From Lachnospiraceae bacterium (GTDB lineage Bacteria > Bacillota > Clostridia > Lachnospirales > Lachnospiraceae), in assembly GCA_014804445.1 (NCBI GenBank), contig JAAUZU010000008.1, positions 135,155 to 199,154 on the forward strand: DNA of 64,000 nt, given 5' to 3'. Under the pieces are notes generated by a model. The model was not told where the DNA came from. It saw only the letters and a program-made list of their open reading frames with translations, and ran no database searches. A program made the translations under genes and the position numbers. Below, in pieces: positions 1 through 10,625 of this stretch (the first letter of the stretch is position 1; the number at the start of each line of letters is the position of its first letter).

Positions 1-837
1 ATTCCTTCCATGCTGGTGGCAGGTCTGGCAAAGAAAGATGTCACTGTGGTTTTGTCAGGTGATGGCGGCGATGAGTTTTTTTGCGGCTATAATGTCTATG
101 ACAGAGTGGGGCAGGCGCAGAAACTGGATGGATTGGGAGAAATGCTCTATCGTTTTTGCAATCTTCCGGGTATCCATAAAACAGGAATTATGAATAAGCT
201 TCCCTTTAAGATAAGGGTGATTGCAAAAAACAGGGATAAAAATACAAAAACGCAAATTACTTCGGATAACTATCTGCGGGTAGTACGAAAAATGGTAAAG
301 GAAGAAGGCATTCCGCTTCATTATCCGATAGAGAGCCGGTATCACGAAAAAAACTGGCAGGAGCGCAGAATGCTGCTGGATATGGATACCTATCTGCCGG
401 GTGATATCCTGTGTAAAGTGGACAGAGCTTCCATGAAGTATTCTTTGGAGAGCCGCTGCCCTATTCTTGACAGGGATGTGATGGAATATTCATACAGGCT
501 CCCTCATTCCTTTAAGTACGGAAATCATGTTAAGAAAAGGATTTTGAAAGATATTGCGTATGATTATATTCCGAAAGAATTGTTGGAACGTCCGAAAAAA
601 GGCTTTAGCGTCCCCATTGATAAATGGCTCAGGGGACCGTTAAAGGAGCAGCTGCTTACCATGACAGAGCATAATTTTGTAAAATCGCAGGGTATTTTCG
701 ATGCGGATTTTATTTCCGGTATGGTGCAGACATACATGGAACATGAAGATGGGGGACCTGCTACAGGAGCAAATTATTCTAAACTTATGTGGTCCTATTT
801 TGTGTTTCAGCAATGGTATGATTTCTACATGAAATAA
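1..837 (+). CDS. Asparagine synthase (glutamine-hydrolysing)-like protein, C-terminal part, truncated by window start
   Basis: VVLSGDGGDEFFCGYN, LPGDILCKVDRASMKYSLESRCPILD and RPKKGFSVPIDKWL are synthetase-domain motifs; same family as 5938-7839. Confidence 0.9.
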   Translation: MPSMLVAGLAKKDVTVVLSGDGGDEFFCGYNVYDRVGQAQKLDGLGEMLYRFCNLPGIHKTGIMNKLPFKIRVIAKNRDKNTKTQITSDNYLRVVRKMVKEEGIPLHYPIESRYHEKNWQERRMLLDMDTYLPGDILCKVDRASMKYSLESRCPILDRDVMEYSYRLPHSFKYGNHVKKRILKDIAYDYIPKELLERPKKGFSVPIDKWLRGPLKEQLLTMTEHNFVKSQGIFDADFISGMVQTYMEHEDGGPATGANYSKLMWSYFVFQQWYDFYMK

Positions 838-858
838 AGCGGTATAAGGAGTGGGATT

Positions 859-1803
859 ATGGGTGTGCATCCGTTAAAAAAATTTATATATCATCACGGG
901 ATAACAGCAAAAACATATAATATCATTCGGAACTACAGAAGAAATAAATTTAATAAACTGAGCGATGCAGACTTTGCCAGACAATATTACAGGAAGAATA
1001 CGGGAAGGGAGCTGAACCTGGAGAATCCTGTCAATTTTGATGAAAAGCTATGGTATCTGAAACTGCATGTAAGAGACCCGCTGCTGACGATTTGTACGGA
1101 TAAGTATCGGGTAAGGGAATATGTGAAACAATGCGGCTTGGAACATATTCTGAATGAATTATACGGAGTTTATGATTCTTTTGAGGAGATTCCCTTTGAC
1201 AAACTGCCAAAACGGTTTATCATAAAATGTAATCACACGTCGGGCATGAATGCCATTTTTGACCGGGAACGTCCATTTGATTCTGTCTATTATAAACACG
1301 AATTTGGATATTGGATGAAGCGGAATTGTTTTTGGGACAGCAGGGAGTGGAATTATAAAGATATCGTGCCCAAGATTATTTGCGAAAGAATACTGGAACA
1401 GCCGGGGAAAAGCTGTCTGGACGATTACAAGTTTATGTGTTTTGACGGTAAAGTCCGTCTGGTGTTCGGGGAGACGGGGATTTGCATGGCGGATGGCAGC
1501 CATAATCCCGATTCTGTCAGAAATGTGTATGACAGGGATTATCATCTGTTAAAGGGAGTTCGGTTTACAAGGAATAATTTTCCGGAAGAAATGTTGCCAA
1601 AGCCCAAGAATTATGAAAAAATGGTAGAGTATGCAGAAATTCTGGCAAAACCCTTTCGACATGTCAGAGTGGATTTGTACAACATAGATGGGGAAATTTA
1701 TTTTGGAGAAATGACTTTTTATCATCAGGGCTGTTGCAGCAAGGTATATCCGGAAGAGATGTATAACGAAGCCGGGAGCTGGATTGATATCAGTAATCTT
1801 TAA
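859..1803 (+). CDS. TupA-like ATP-grasp family protein (polysaccharide modification)
   Basis: Translation (ENPVNFDEKLWYLKLH...DKYRVREYVKQCG...KCNHTSGMNAIFD...DYKFMCFDGKVRLVF) resembles TupA-like ATP-grasp proteins of polysaccharide loci. Confidence 0.8.
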   Translation: MGVHPLKKFIYHHGITAKTYNIIRNYRRNKFNKLSDADFARQYYRKNTGRELNLENPVNFDEKLWYLKLHVRDPLLTICTDKYRVREYVKQCGLEHILNELYGVYDSFEEIPFDKLPKRFIIKCNHTSGMNAIFDRERPFDSVYYKHEFGYWMKRNCFWDSREWNYKDIVPKIICERILEQPGKSCLDDYKFMCFDGKVRLVFGETGICMADGSHNPDSVRNVYDRDYHLLKGVRFTRNNFPEEMLPKPKNYEKMVEYAEILAKPFRHVRVDLYNIDGEIYFGEMTFYHQGCCSKVYPEEMYNEAGSWIDISNL

Positions 1804-1832
1804 AATGGAATAATCCAAAGGAAAAGACAGAT

Positions 1833-2990
1833 ATGGACAAAGTGCAGATGAACACAAAACAACCGCATAATTCCTCAAAGGAAAGAATGGCAAATCTCGA
1901 GCTTTTACGGATTGTGGCTATGCTTCTGATTGTTGTGCTGCATTTTTTAGGGAAAGGCGGCTGGCTGACAGAGTTGACGGAGCCGTCACTGCCATACACG
2001 GGATACGTGGCATGGGGCATGGAGGCGCTGGCGATTGGCTCTCTGAATGTCTATATGCTGCTGAGCGGTTATTTTCTGATTGAGGGCTCTTTTAGGGTAA
2101 AACGTCTCCTGCAGCTTTTTTTGCAGGTTTTGTTTTACAGCATCACCATAGGCTTGACTGCCGCCGCTTTTGGATATCTGCCTGAGGAGGGCTTTTCCAT
2201 TTACTATCTGGCGACGCTTTGTCTGCCGATTTCCACAAACCATTACTGGTTTATGACGGCGTATTTCTTTATGTATCTGTTTATGCCCCTGCTGGCACAG
2301 GGGGTAAAGAAGCTGACGAAAAAGCAGTTTCAGATCGTGTTGTCGCTGCTGATTTTCGTGGTGTGTATTGTAAAATCGGTTGTGCCGATTCCGCTTTCTA
2401 CGGATATGCAGGGATACGACTGTATTTGGTATATGTGCGTGTTTTTAGTGGCTGCGTACATCAGGCTGTATGGCGTGCCGTTTTTTCAAAACGTATGGCG
2501 TTCGCTCTTGGTTTATCTGGCGTCGGCGGCGGGGATTTTGGCGCTTACACTGGCTCTGCGGTTTTTGTATCTGCGGACGGGAAAGCTGAGTAATATGCTG
2601 ACAGTCAGTTACAATTATAACCATATTCTGACGCTGCTCGCGTCGGCTGCGTTTTTCTGTTTGTTCTGCCATATCAAAATAAAGGATGGGGCGTTTAGCC
2701 GCTTTGTCTGCCGGATTGCGCCATATACGCTGGGCGTTTATCTTTGGCATGAGCATATTGCAATCCGTTATGAATGGCAGGAATGGCTCTATGCGGTGCT
2801 GGGAAAACCGAATGGCAGCATTATGCTGGTGTTGTATACCATGCTTGCCGTTGTGCTGGTATTTATCATCGGTATCCTGCTTGATATGCTGAGAAGTCTT
2901 TTGTTTTGGGTTCTGCATCTGCTGCTCTCCCATATAGGCGCGTATCAAAGCCTGCAGAAATGGCTGGACGGGCTTGTGATTAAAATATGA
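1833..2990 (+). CDS. Acyltransferase 3 family membrane protein
   Basis: NLELLRIVAMLLIVVLHF start and ~10 hydrophobic segments; typical acyltransferase 3. Confidence 0.85.
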   Translation: MDKVQMNTKQPHNSSKERMANLELLRIVAMLLIVVLHFLGKGGWLTELTEPSLPYTGYVAWGMEALAIGSLNVYMLLSGYFLIEGSFRVKRLLQLFLQVLFYSITIGLTAAAFGYLPEEGFSIYYLATLCLPISTNHYWFMTAYFFMYLFMPLLAQGVKKLTKKQFQIVLSLLIFVVCIVKSVVPIPLSTDMQGYDCIWYMCVFLVAAYIRLYGVPFFQNVWRSLLVYLASAAGILALTLALRFLYLRTGKLSNMLTVSYNYNHILTLLASAAFFCLFCHIKIKDGAFSRFVCRIAPYTLGVYLWHEHIAIRYEWQEWLYAVLGKPNGSIMLVLYTMLAVVLVFIIGILLDMLRSLLFWVLHLLLSHIGAYQSLQKWLDGLVIKI

Positions 2991-4789
2991 GGCAAAATAT
3001 GAACAAGTGGAAGGAATCCCGATTTTATCGGATATGCTGCAATTACATATTTCCGTTGATACTGCTCCTGTATCCGCTCCGCCACATTTACTGGGGGCTG
3101 GACTTGTGGGATACGGGCTATAATTATGCCAATTTCAGGTACATGGGACTGGAACACATGGATTCCATGTGGCTTTTTTCCACATATCTTGCCAATGTGG
3201 TGGGACATTTTTTCACGCTGCTTCCCGGCGGGCATACCCTTCTTTTTATGAATTTGTACACGGGACTGTTTACGAGTCTGCTGGCGCTCACGTCATACCT
3301 GTTTCTGACAAGGCGGGTGAAGATGCCGGCAGGCGTGGTGTTTGTGGGAGAGTTTGCGGCGGTCAGCCTGTGCTTCTGCCCAACAGCGCTTCTGTACAAT
3401 TATCTGACCTATGTGCTGTTTCTCGCGGGCGTGCTGTTTTTGTATGAAGGCCTTTTACAGGAAAAGAACCGTTATCTGGTGCTTGCCGGTGTGATGCTGG
3501 GAACCAACATATTTGTCCGCTTTTCCAATCTGCCCGAAGCCGCCATGATAGTGGGAGTGTGGGCATATGCCGTGATTTGCCGCAAAAAGTGGAAAAAGGT
3601 TTTGCAGGAGACCGCTTTTTGTATGCTGGGCTATATCGGCGCTGTTTTTTTCTGGCTGGGTTTTCTGTCCCTGCGTTATGGTCTGTCAAGCTATGTGGAG
3701 GGGATTAAGAGGCTGTTTGCCATGACGGAAACCGCCACGGATTACAAGGCTTCCTCCATGCTGTACAGAATGTTTTCCGAATATATTGAGAATCTGTACT
3801 GGGTGAACCGGATTCTGTTTTTTGCAATTCCGGGCATTATCGTCTGCATGGTGCTTCCAAAGTCCTTCAAATGGGTAAAAAAGATTGCCTGCGCGGTATT
3901 TGCAGCGGCAGCGGCGGTATGGCTGTACACCCGAAAGGATGCGCAGGGCATCAGCCTTTTCTGCGACCTGCGGTTTGACGAATACAGTTCCATGCAAAAA
4001 CCGGCAACCTTGTTTTTGATGCTGACCCTTGTTGTGTGTCTGGTGCGGGTTTTCGGGAGAAAGACGGAAAAGAAGGAGAAGCTGCTGGCAGGTCTGATTT
4101 TTTTGTCGGTACTTCTTACCTCCATTGGCAGCAACAACGGACTTTTTACCAGTTTTAACAATCTCTTTCTGGCAGCACCCTATGTCCTGTGGAATCTCTA
4201 CAGACTGTGCAGGTATCAAGCGGAGTGGAAAATTCCTCTGGTCTTGCCGTTAAAAACGCTTGCCATGATGTTCACTACTATTTTCCTCTTCCAAAGTCTT
4301 GGTTTTGGCACGCGGTTTGTCTTTGCAGAGGCGACAGGCATAAAAAGCACGGCTGCTAAAGTGGAAAATAACGCCGTATTAAAAGGAATCCGCATGAGCG
4401 AAGAAAGAGCCCGGTGGCTTCAGGAAATCAGCGCTTACATTGCGGATAACCAACTGATGGGAAGAGAGGTTATCCTGTATGGTTATATTCCCTCCCTCAG
4501 CTTTTATCTGGAGCTTCCCTCCGCTTTCAATCCCTGGAGCGACTTGGCATCCTACAGTACAGAAGCGATGGCGGCGGCGATGGAGAAAATGGAGGCGGAA
4601 CTGGCAGGAGACAAAGAACTGCCAATTGTCATTCTGAGCAAAGACTGTGTAGCGGATACCGATACATTGTCGGCTCCGACCGCAGGCGACCCAAAACTAG
4701 CCATGATAGTGCAGTTTATAGAGGACTATCATTACAAAATAACCTTTTCCAACGAGAAGTTTGTGTTATATGAGGCGGCAGGGGAATAA
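2987..4789 (+). CDS. Polytopic membrane protein, possibly glycosyltransferase-like
   Basis: 600 aa, many TM segments; overlaps upstream stop by 4 nt; embedded in polysaccharide locus. Confidence 0.6.
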   Translation: MRQNMNKWKESRFYRICCNYIFPLILLLYPLRHIYWGLDLWDTGYNYANFRYMGLEHMDSMWLFSTYLANVVGHFFTLLPGGHTLLFMNLYTGLFTSLLALTSYLFLTRRVKMPAGVVFVGEFAAVSLCFCPTALLYNYLTYVLFLAGVLFLYEGLLQEKNRYLVLAGVMLGTNIFVRFSNLPEAAMIVGVWAYAVICRKKWKKVLQETAFCMLGYIGAVFFWLGFLSLRYGLSSYVEGIKRLFAMTETATDYKASSMLYRMFSEYIENLYWVNRILFFAIPGIIVCMVLPKSFKWVKKIACAVFAAAAAVWLYTRKDAQGISLFCDLRFDEYSSMQKPATLFLMLTLVVCLVRVFGRKTEKKEKLLAGLIFLSVLLTSIGSNNGLFTSFNNLFLAAPYVLWNLYRLCRYQAEWKIPLVLPLKTLAMMFTTIFLFQSLGFGTRFVFAEATGIKSTAAKVENNAVLKGIRMSEERARWLQEISAYIADNQLMGREVILYGYIPSLSFYLELPSAFNPWSDLASYSTEAMAAAMEKMEAELAGDKELPIVILSKDCVADTDTLSAPTAGDPKLAMIVQFIEDYHYKITFSNEKFVLYEAAGE

Positions 4790-4831
4790 GGAATTTGGTC
4801 GTAATATGATAGATATCGGAGATTTGTCAAA

Positions 4832-5950
4832 ATGAATCAGCGTAAGAAGAAAATTGTAATATTTTGCAGCTCGCTGGCACGGGGCGGAACAGAGCGGGTT
4901 GCGGTAAATTTGGCGGAATTCATGAAAAACAGAGGTATTTCTGTTACGATAGTGACGCAGTATCGCGCCAAAAATGAGTATGCACTTCCGGATGGGGTGT
5001 CCAGAGTGTTCAGTGAGATTACGGACGATGAGGCCGCCGGAAACCGGATTGGGAATTTTTTTGCAAGGTGCAGAAAGTTACGCAGAATCTGGAAGGAACA
5101 GAAGCCGGACTGTATTCTTTCTTTTATAGGGAAAAATAATGTGATGGCGGTGCTGACCGCGCTTTTTACAAAAATTCCGGTGGTGGTTTCGGTGCGCAGC
5201 GAACCCAAGTATGAGAATGCTACACATACCATGCGTTTCCTGGCAAAAACGTTGTTTGTGGGGGCGGCAGGTATCGTGGTGCAGACAAAGGAAGCAAAGA
5301 AATTTTTCCCGGTTTATCTGCGCAGCAGAACTGTGGTGTTAAAAAACCCGTTGAATCCGGATTTTGTCAGACCACGTTTTACGGGGGAAAGGGATGGGAA
5401 TATTGTAGCTGTAGGAAGAGTGGACAGCAATAAAAACCATGAGATGATTATACGAGCTTTCTCGCGGCTGACGAAAGAATTCCCGCAGTCTGCGCTTACT
5501 ATTTACGGAGAAGGCGAATGTAGAAAAGGCTTGCAGGAACTGGCGGACAGACTGGGCATTTCGGACAGAGTGAGTCTCCCGGGAGCGGTAACGGATGTCC
5601 CGGAAAAAATTTATAAAAGCAGTGTTTTTGTGCTTTCTTCCAATATTGAGGGTATGCCGAATGCGCTGTTGGAAGCAATGTGTCTCGGCCTTCCGGTTAT
5701 ATCTACAGACTGCCCCTGTGGTGGACCGGGAGAACTGATTGAGGATGGTGTGAATGGCTTTTTGATACCTGTAGGTGATGAAAAGGCGCTGGAGGACAGG
5801 CTGCGGCTGCTCTTGAAAGATAGAGACAGGGCGGAGCGTATGGGAGAACAGGCAGTTCTTCTTCAAAAAGAATATGAGCCGGATAAGGTAAATGCAGAGT
5901 GGCTGGCTTATCTGGTTTCCAAAATGGGAGGAAAGGCATGTGCGGAATAG
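4832..5950 (+). CDS. Glycosyltransferase family 4 (GT-B)
   Basis: SSLARGGTERVAVNLAEFM N-terminus and SSNIEGMPNALLEAMCLGLPVISTDCPCGGPGELI C-terminal GT4 signature. Confidence 0.9.
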   Translation: MNQRKKKIVIFCSSLARGGTERVAVNLAEFMKNRGISVTIVTQYRAKNEYALPDGVSRVFSEITDDEAAGNRIGNFFARCRKLRRIWKEQKPDCILSFIGKNNVMAVLTALFTKIPVVVSVRSEPKYENATHTMRFLAKTLFVGAAGIVVQTKEAKKFFPVYLRSRTVVLKNPLNPDFVRPRFTGERDGNIVAVGRVDSNKNHEMIIRAFSRLTKEFPQSALTIYGEGECRKGLQELADRLGISDRVSLPGAVTDVPEKIYKSSVFVLSSNIEGMPNALLEAMCLGLPVISTDCPCGGPGELIEDGVNGFLIPVGDEKALEDRLRLLLKDRDRAERMGEQAVLLQKEYEPDKVNAEWLAYLVSKMGGKACAE

Positions 5951-7839
5951 CAGGTATCTGTAATTACGGAGATAATCCGATTGGAAATATAGAGGCGATG
6001 AACCGTATGCTGCTGCGTCGTGGACCGGACGCAGGAGGATACTGGCTTGATGAAAAGGAAAAAGTGGTATTGGGACACAGGCGGCTGTCTATTGTGGAAT
6101 TGTCGGAAGCAGGGGCGCAGCCCATGGTTTCTGACAGCGGCAGGTATGTAATTGTTTACAATGGAGAGATATATAACGGACAACAGATAAAAGAACGGCT
6201 TTCTGCAAAGCATGAAAGCAGCAACAGACTATTTTCCTTCCGTGGTACTTCCGACACGGAAATACTGCTGGAGGCAATTGAGAGTCTGGGCATACAGGAG
6301 ACACTGCTGATGGCAAAAGGCATGTTTGCTTTTGCTGTTTATGACAGGGATGAGAAAGCCCTGTATTTGTCCAGAGACAGAATCGGTGAGAAGCCGCTTT
6401 ATTACGGGATGACTGGAAACAGCTTTGTATTTGCTTCTGACATTGCTGCGATTAAGGCAGTAGAGTGGTTTCACAACGAAATCAATACAGAAGTACTGGG
6501 GTTGTACTTTCGATATGGCTATATCCCGCAGCCGTATACAATTTACCGGGGAATATGGCAGTTAAAGCCCGGGACGTATTTGAAAATCAAAGTCCCTTTT
6601 GCGGAGTGGGAAGAAAAAAGTTACTGGGATATTTTACAGGTGGCGGAAAGCGGGCAGGAAAACCTGTTTCACGGAACGGAGCAGGAGGCGGCGGAACAAT
6701 TGGAAATTCTGCTGAAAGAGGCGATAAGAGGCCAGATGAGAGCCGATGTTCCTTTAGGGGCTTTTTTGTCTGGCGGCATTGACAGCACACTGGTAGTGAG
6801 TCTGATGCAGTCCATGAGCGATAAAAAAATCCGTACTTTTACAGTTGGTTTTGAGGAACAGGATTACAATGAAGCACAATATGCCAGAGAGACGGCCGGA
6901 TATTTGGGAACGGAGCACACGGAATTGACTGTTGGTTTTTCTGATGTGATGGATGTGCTGACGCATTTGCCGGAAGCTTATGCAGAGCCTTTTGCTGACA
7001 GTTCCCAGATACCGACTATGTTGGTGAGCAAAATGACGAAACAGCATGTAACTGTTTCTTTGAGCGGAGATGCCGGTGACGAGCTGTTCTGTGGTTACAA
7101 TACCTACAAGGATATGGAGCAGGGACTGCGCATTGTGCAGGGAAAAGCAGGTTTTCTGCCGCAGCGGATGCGAAAGGGGATAGGAAGGCTCTGCGGAGCG
7201 GTGAGTAATGCGCATACGCCGCTGCTATACAAGGTGGCCGGCTGTTTTTCCGTAGATTCGGCGGAGTCCTATTATCGTATGATGGGAAATACGGATTGCA
7301 GGATTCCTTATCTGCCAAAAAGTAAAGCAGTTTTGCCCTGCAGTAACGATATGTATGCGGACGGCTGTCTGAAAGATGCAAGACATAATCTGATGCTGAT
7401 AGATATGCTGCAATACCTTCCCGACGATATTCTGGTAAAGGTAGACAGGGCGGGTATGTACTATTCGCTGGAAAACAGAATTCCGCTTCTGGATAAGGAT
7501 GTGATAGAATTTGCGTGGAAGCTTCCCATACAGTATAAGTTTCAGGATGGGATAACCAAGAAGCCCCTGCGTCATATTTTATATCGGTATGTGCCGAAAG
7601 AAATGATGGAGCGTCCCAAGAAAGGGTTTGGAATTCCGGTAAGCGAGTGGCTGCTGGAAGGGGAACTGCATGAATGGGCGGAAAGTACCATGTCAGATGC
7701 AAGACCCATGGCAAAGGAATTTCTGAATTTGAAATATGTGGACAGCATTTGGAAGGATTTCCTGGCAAATCATAAGTGGAATCCTGTTATTTGGTATGTA
7801 CTTATGCTGGAACAGTGGATGCTGTATGTAAAATTATGA
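5938..7839 (+). CDS. asnB: Asparagine synthase (glutamine-hydrolysing)
   Basis: MCGIAG N-terminal nucleophile Cys start at 5938; FLSGGIDSTLV PP-loop; overlaps upstream GT4 gene by 13 nt. Confidence 0.93.
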   Translation: MCGIAGICNYGDNPIGNIEAMNRMLLRRGPDAGGYWLDEKEKVVLGHRRLSIVELSEAGAQPMVSDSGRYVIVYNGEIYNGQQIKERLSAKHESSNRLFSFRGTSDTEILLEAIESLGIQETLLMAKGMFAFAVYDRDEKALYLSRDRIGEKPLYYGMTGNSFVFASDIAAIKAVEWFHNEINTEVLGLYFRYGYIPQPYTIYRGIWQLKPGTYLKIKVPFAEWEEKSYWDILQVAESGQENLFHGTEQEAAEQLEILLKEAIRGQMRADVPLGAFLSGGIDSTLVVSLMQSMSDKKIRTFTVGFEEQDYNEAQYARETAGYLGTEHTELTVGFSDVMDVLTHLPEAYAEPFADSSQIPTMLVSKMTKQHVTVSLSGDAGDELFCGYNTYKDMEQGLRIVQGKAGFLPQRMRKGIGRLCGAVSNAHTPLLYKVAGCFSVDSAESYYRMMGNTDCRIPYLPKSKAVLPCSNDMYADGCLKDARHNLMLIDMLQYLPDDILVKVDRAGMYYSLENRIPLLDKDVIEFAWKLPIQYKFQDGITKKPLRHILYRYVPKEMMERPKKGFGIPVSEWLLEGELHEWAESTMSDARPMAKEFLNLKYVDSIWKDFLANHKWNPVIWYVLMLEQWMLYVKL

Positions 7840-7860
7840 TATCAAAGTCATTCGAAAGAA

Positions 7861-7888
7861 TGACTTTTGCCGACTATCGTGATATAAT
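7861..7888 (+). promoter_or_regulatory. Putative internal promoter 1 (ATGACTTTT class), upstream of MBOAT
   Basis: TGACTT - 16 nt - TATAAT. Confidence 0.5.
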
Positions 7889-7987
7889 CTTTTTGTTGAC
7901 CATATGGTATGTAAAGTACCGGGAGATTACACGGAAGATATTTGTAAATATACCGTAGAGAAAGCCGGAATGGAGGAAACGTGAGAA

Positions 7988-9469
7988 ATGCTGTTTAATA
8001 CCCAGATATTTCTATTTGTATTTTTGCCCATAGTGTTGCTGGGGTATTATTGTCTGCATAAAGCCTCCCTGCACAACGGTGCAAAAATATTGCTTTTTCT
8101 CAGTTCCCTTATTTTTTATGGGTATTATAACCCGGCATACTTGATTCTTCTTTTGGGAAGCATAGCAGGAAATTATGTTTTATACAAGATCATACAGAGA
8201 CTTCTGCCCGATAGCGTAAAGAACGGATGGCTGCGAAAAGGGGTTGTGATTGTGGGTGTGGCAGCCAATTTGTTTGTCTTGTTTTATTTTAAATACTTCA
8301 ACTTTTTTCTACATAATGTCAACAAGGTATTCCGCACGGATTTTAATTTGCGAAACATTATACTGCCGTTGGGAATCAGTTTTTTTACGTTTCAGCAGAT
8401 TTCTTTTCTGGTAGACTGCTACAAAGGGGAAACCGGGAAATATAACCTGCTGGATTATGGTGTGTTTGTGGCTTTTTTCCCGCAATTGGTTGCAGGCCCC
8501 ATTGTGTTACATAAAGATATGATTCCGCAGCTGTCGGAAAAAAGCAGATGGAAGCCCGATATGGAAAGATTTGAAAGCGGGCTGAAGTATTTTGTAATAG
8601 GGCTTTTCAAAAAGACAATGGTTGCGGACCGGTTTGGACAGGTGGTATCTCTGGGGTATGCCGGCGCCATGAGATGGAGTGTCTGGGAAACGATATTGAT
8701 TATACTTTCCTACACGTTACAAATTTATTTTGACTTCAGCGGCTATAGTGATATGGCGATTGGATTGGGAAAACTGTTTGGAATCGATATTCCGGTGAAC
8801 TTTGATTCGCCTTATAAAGCGTCTTCCATAGCTGATTTCTGGAAACGCTGGCATATGACGATGACGCAGTTTTTTACAAAATATGTGTATATTCCGCTGG
8901 GAGGAAGCCGAAAAGGAATCATAAGAACCTGCATCAACACTATGATAGTGTTTGCCTTAAGTGGTTTATGGCACGGGGCGGCGTGGACATTTGTTCTTTG
9001 GGGACTGCTGCATGGAGCTGCGCTTGTTTTTCACAGATTGTTTCATGTTTGTATGGATAAGCTGCCGAAAGCGCTTACCGGTTTTGTTACGTTTTTGTTT
9101 GTAAATATAGCCTGGGTATTGTTTCGGGCAGAAGGAACCTATCAGGCAGGCAGAATCTTTAAAAGTCTTCTGACGGGCGGTTTTGCTGTTCAAAATATGG
9201 ATTTGTGTTATGCTTTCCTGGGAGATAACCCGAAATTCATGTTGGAAAATATATCATGGGGGACGCCGTTGTTTGACGGAATTGCCCTTGCGGTGACAAT
9301 TATCGGGATTATAGCGGCATTGCTTGTGGTTTTTGCAGCGCCCTCTTCCCACCGAATAGCAAACAGCAGAAAGCATTATCGCGGTGAAGGTGTGGTCTGG
9401 GGATTTGCAGCAGTGCTGTGTATTATGACGTTTACCAAAGTTTCCACATTTTTGTACTTTAATTTTTAG
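7988..9469 (+). CDS. MBOAT family O-acyltransferase (AlgI/DltB-like)
   Basis: ADFWKRWHMTMTQFFTKYVYIPLGGSRKG and LSGLWHGAAWTFVLWGLLHG; polytopic. Confidence 0.93.
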   Translation: MLFNTQIFLFVFLPIVLLGYYCLHKASLHNGAKILLFLSSLIFYGYYNPAYLILLLGSIAGNYVLYKIIQRLLPDSVKNGWLRKGVVIVGVAANLFVLFYFKYFNFFLHNVNKVFRTDFNLRNIILPLGISFFTFQQISFLVDCYKGETGKYNLLDYGVFVAFFPQLVAGPIVLHKDMIPQLSEKSRWKPDMERFESGLKYFVIGLFKKTMVADRFGQVVSLGYAGAMRWSVWETILIILSYTLQIYFDFSGYSDMAIGLGKLFGIDIPVNFDSPYKASSIADFWKRWHMTMTQFFTKYVYIPLGGSRKGIIRTCINTMIVFALSGLWHGAAWTFVLWGLLHGAALVFHRLFHVCMDKLPKALTGFVTFLFVNIAWVLFRAEGTYQAGRIFKSLLTGGFAVQNMDLCYAFLGDNPKFMLENISWGTPLFDGIALAVTIIGIIAALLVVFAAPSSHRIANSRKHYRGEGVVWGFAAVLCIMTFTKVSTFLYFNF

Positions 9470-9481
9470 GAGGATACAGGC

Positions 9482-10528
9482 ATGAAAAGATTTTTTATAG
9501 AATTTTTTGCAGTTGTATTCTTTCTCCTGATTCTGATAGGTGGATTTGACTTGGTAATTGACCCGCTTTATCATTATCATGCCCCGGTGGGCGGAACTGC
9601 GCCGTATTTGTTCAATCAGGTATACCAGATGCCGGGCGTGGCATCGCACTTTCAATATGATTCCGCCATTGTCGGTACAAGTATGACGGAGAATTTTCGG
9701 GTTTCCTGGTTTGAGGAAATGGGGCTGCATGCCGTGAAATTATCCTATTCAGGCGCCCGCAGCCTGGACATCAGAACTGTTCTGGATAAGGTGTATGAAA
9801 GCGGGAATGAAGTAAAGTATATTTTAATGGATGTAAATGATTACCAACTGACTTCGGATGCGAGCCAAAGATATGTGGAGCAGCCTGCCTATCTGTATCG
9901 AAATGTATGGTGGGATGATACGGAATATTTGTGGAACAACGATGTGTTCTGGATGTCCGTAGGAAGGGTGCTGGAGAAACTGACGAACAACCAGCCAAAG
10001 CTGGATGATGCGTATACATGGGAGGAACCGGAACTTTTCTCGGCGGAAATCGTAAAGGAGGACTGCAGGGAATATGTGGAAAGCCTGCGGGAAACGCAGG
10101 AGGTGTATGACTGGCAGGAAGAGTATGCGAATTGTGAGAACAACCTCAATAACATCATTCCGGTGATAGAGGCGCATCCGGAAACAGAGTTTGTTATCTT
10201 TTATCCGCCGTACAGCATCTTGTACTGGGAAGAGCAGGTATTAAAAGGACGTGCAGAGGGAATTCTCAAAATATATGAATATTCCATGAACAGGCTGCTA
10301 AAGTATGAAAATGTAAGAATATTTGCCTTTCAGGATGAAGAAGAGATTATTACGAATCTAGACAATTATCGTGATGTCTGCCATCACACACCGCAGGTAA
10401 ACCGATATATTTTTGATTCCGTTATGAGCGGCAATAAAGAAATTACGATGGAAAACATAGATGCCTATTTTGAAGGCATGAGACGAATGGTCAGCGAATA
10501 TCCGTATGAAGTAAACTGGATTGACTGA
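9482..10528 (+). CDS. AlgJ/DltD-like SGNH-type secreted/membrane partner of the MBOAT protein
   Basis: N-terminal TM, AIVGTSMTENF block, C-terminal DxxH-like (DVCHH); immediately follows the MBOAT gene. Confidence 0.65.
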   Translation: MKRFFIEFFAVVFFLLILIGGFDLVIDPLYHYHAPVGGTAPYLFNQVYQMPGVASHFQYDSAIVGTSMTENFRVSWFEEMGLHAVKLSYSGARSLDIRTVLDKVYESGNEVKYILMDVNDYQLTSDASQRYVEQPAYLYRNVWWDDTEYLWNNDVFWMSVGRVLEKLTNNQPKLDDAYTWEEPELFSAEIVKEDCREYVESLRETQEVYDWQEEYANCENNLNNIIPVIEAHPETEFVIFYPPYSILYWEEQVLKGRAEGILKIYEYSMNRLLKYENVRIFAFQDEEEIITNLDNYRDVCHHTPQVNRYIFDSVMSGNKEITMENIDAYFEGMRRMVSEYPYEVNWID

Positions 10529-10536
10529 AAAAGAGA

Positions 10537-10564
10537 TGACTTTTCCCCAAGATAATGCTATAAT
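10537..10564 (+). promoter_or_regulatory. Putative internal promoter 2 (ATGACTTTT class), upstream of pseB-like gene
   Basis: TGACTT - 16 nt - TATAAT; shares aagataatgctataat with promoter 3. Confidence 0.6.
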
Positions 10565-10625
10565 CAACTTCATTGGATACACTGTAACAGTAAAAACAGA
10601 TGAAAAGAAAGGTACGGTCATAAAC

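Noticed and set aside
7844-7867. Hairpin aaagtcattc-gaaa-gaatgacttt after asnB
   Set aside because: Plain terminator-like hairpin; its right arm overlaps the promoter motif, probably by chance.
7776-7958. 60-aa ORF between asnB and MBOAT genes
   Set aside because: Overlaps asnB end and runs over the putative promoter; no RBS or homology signal.
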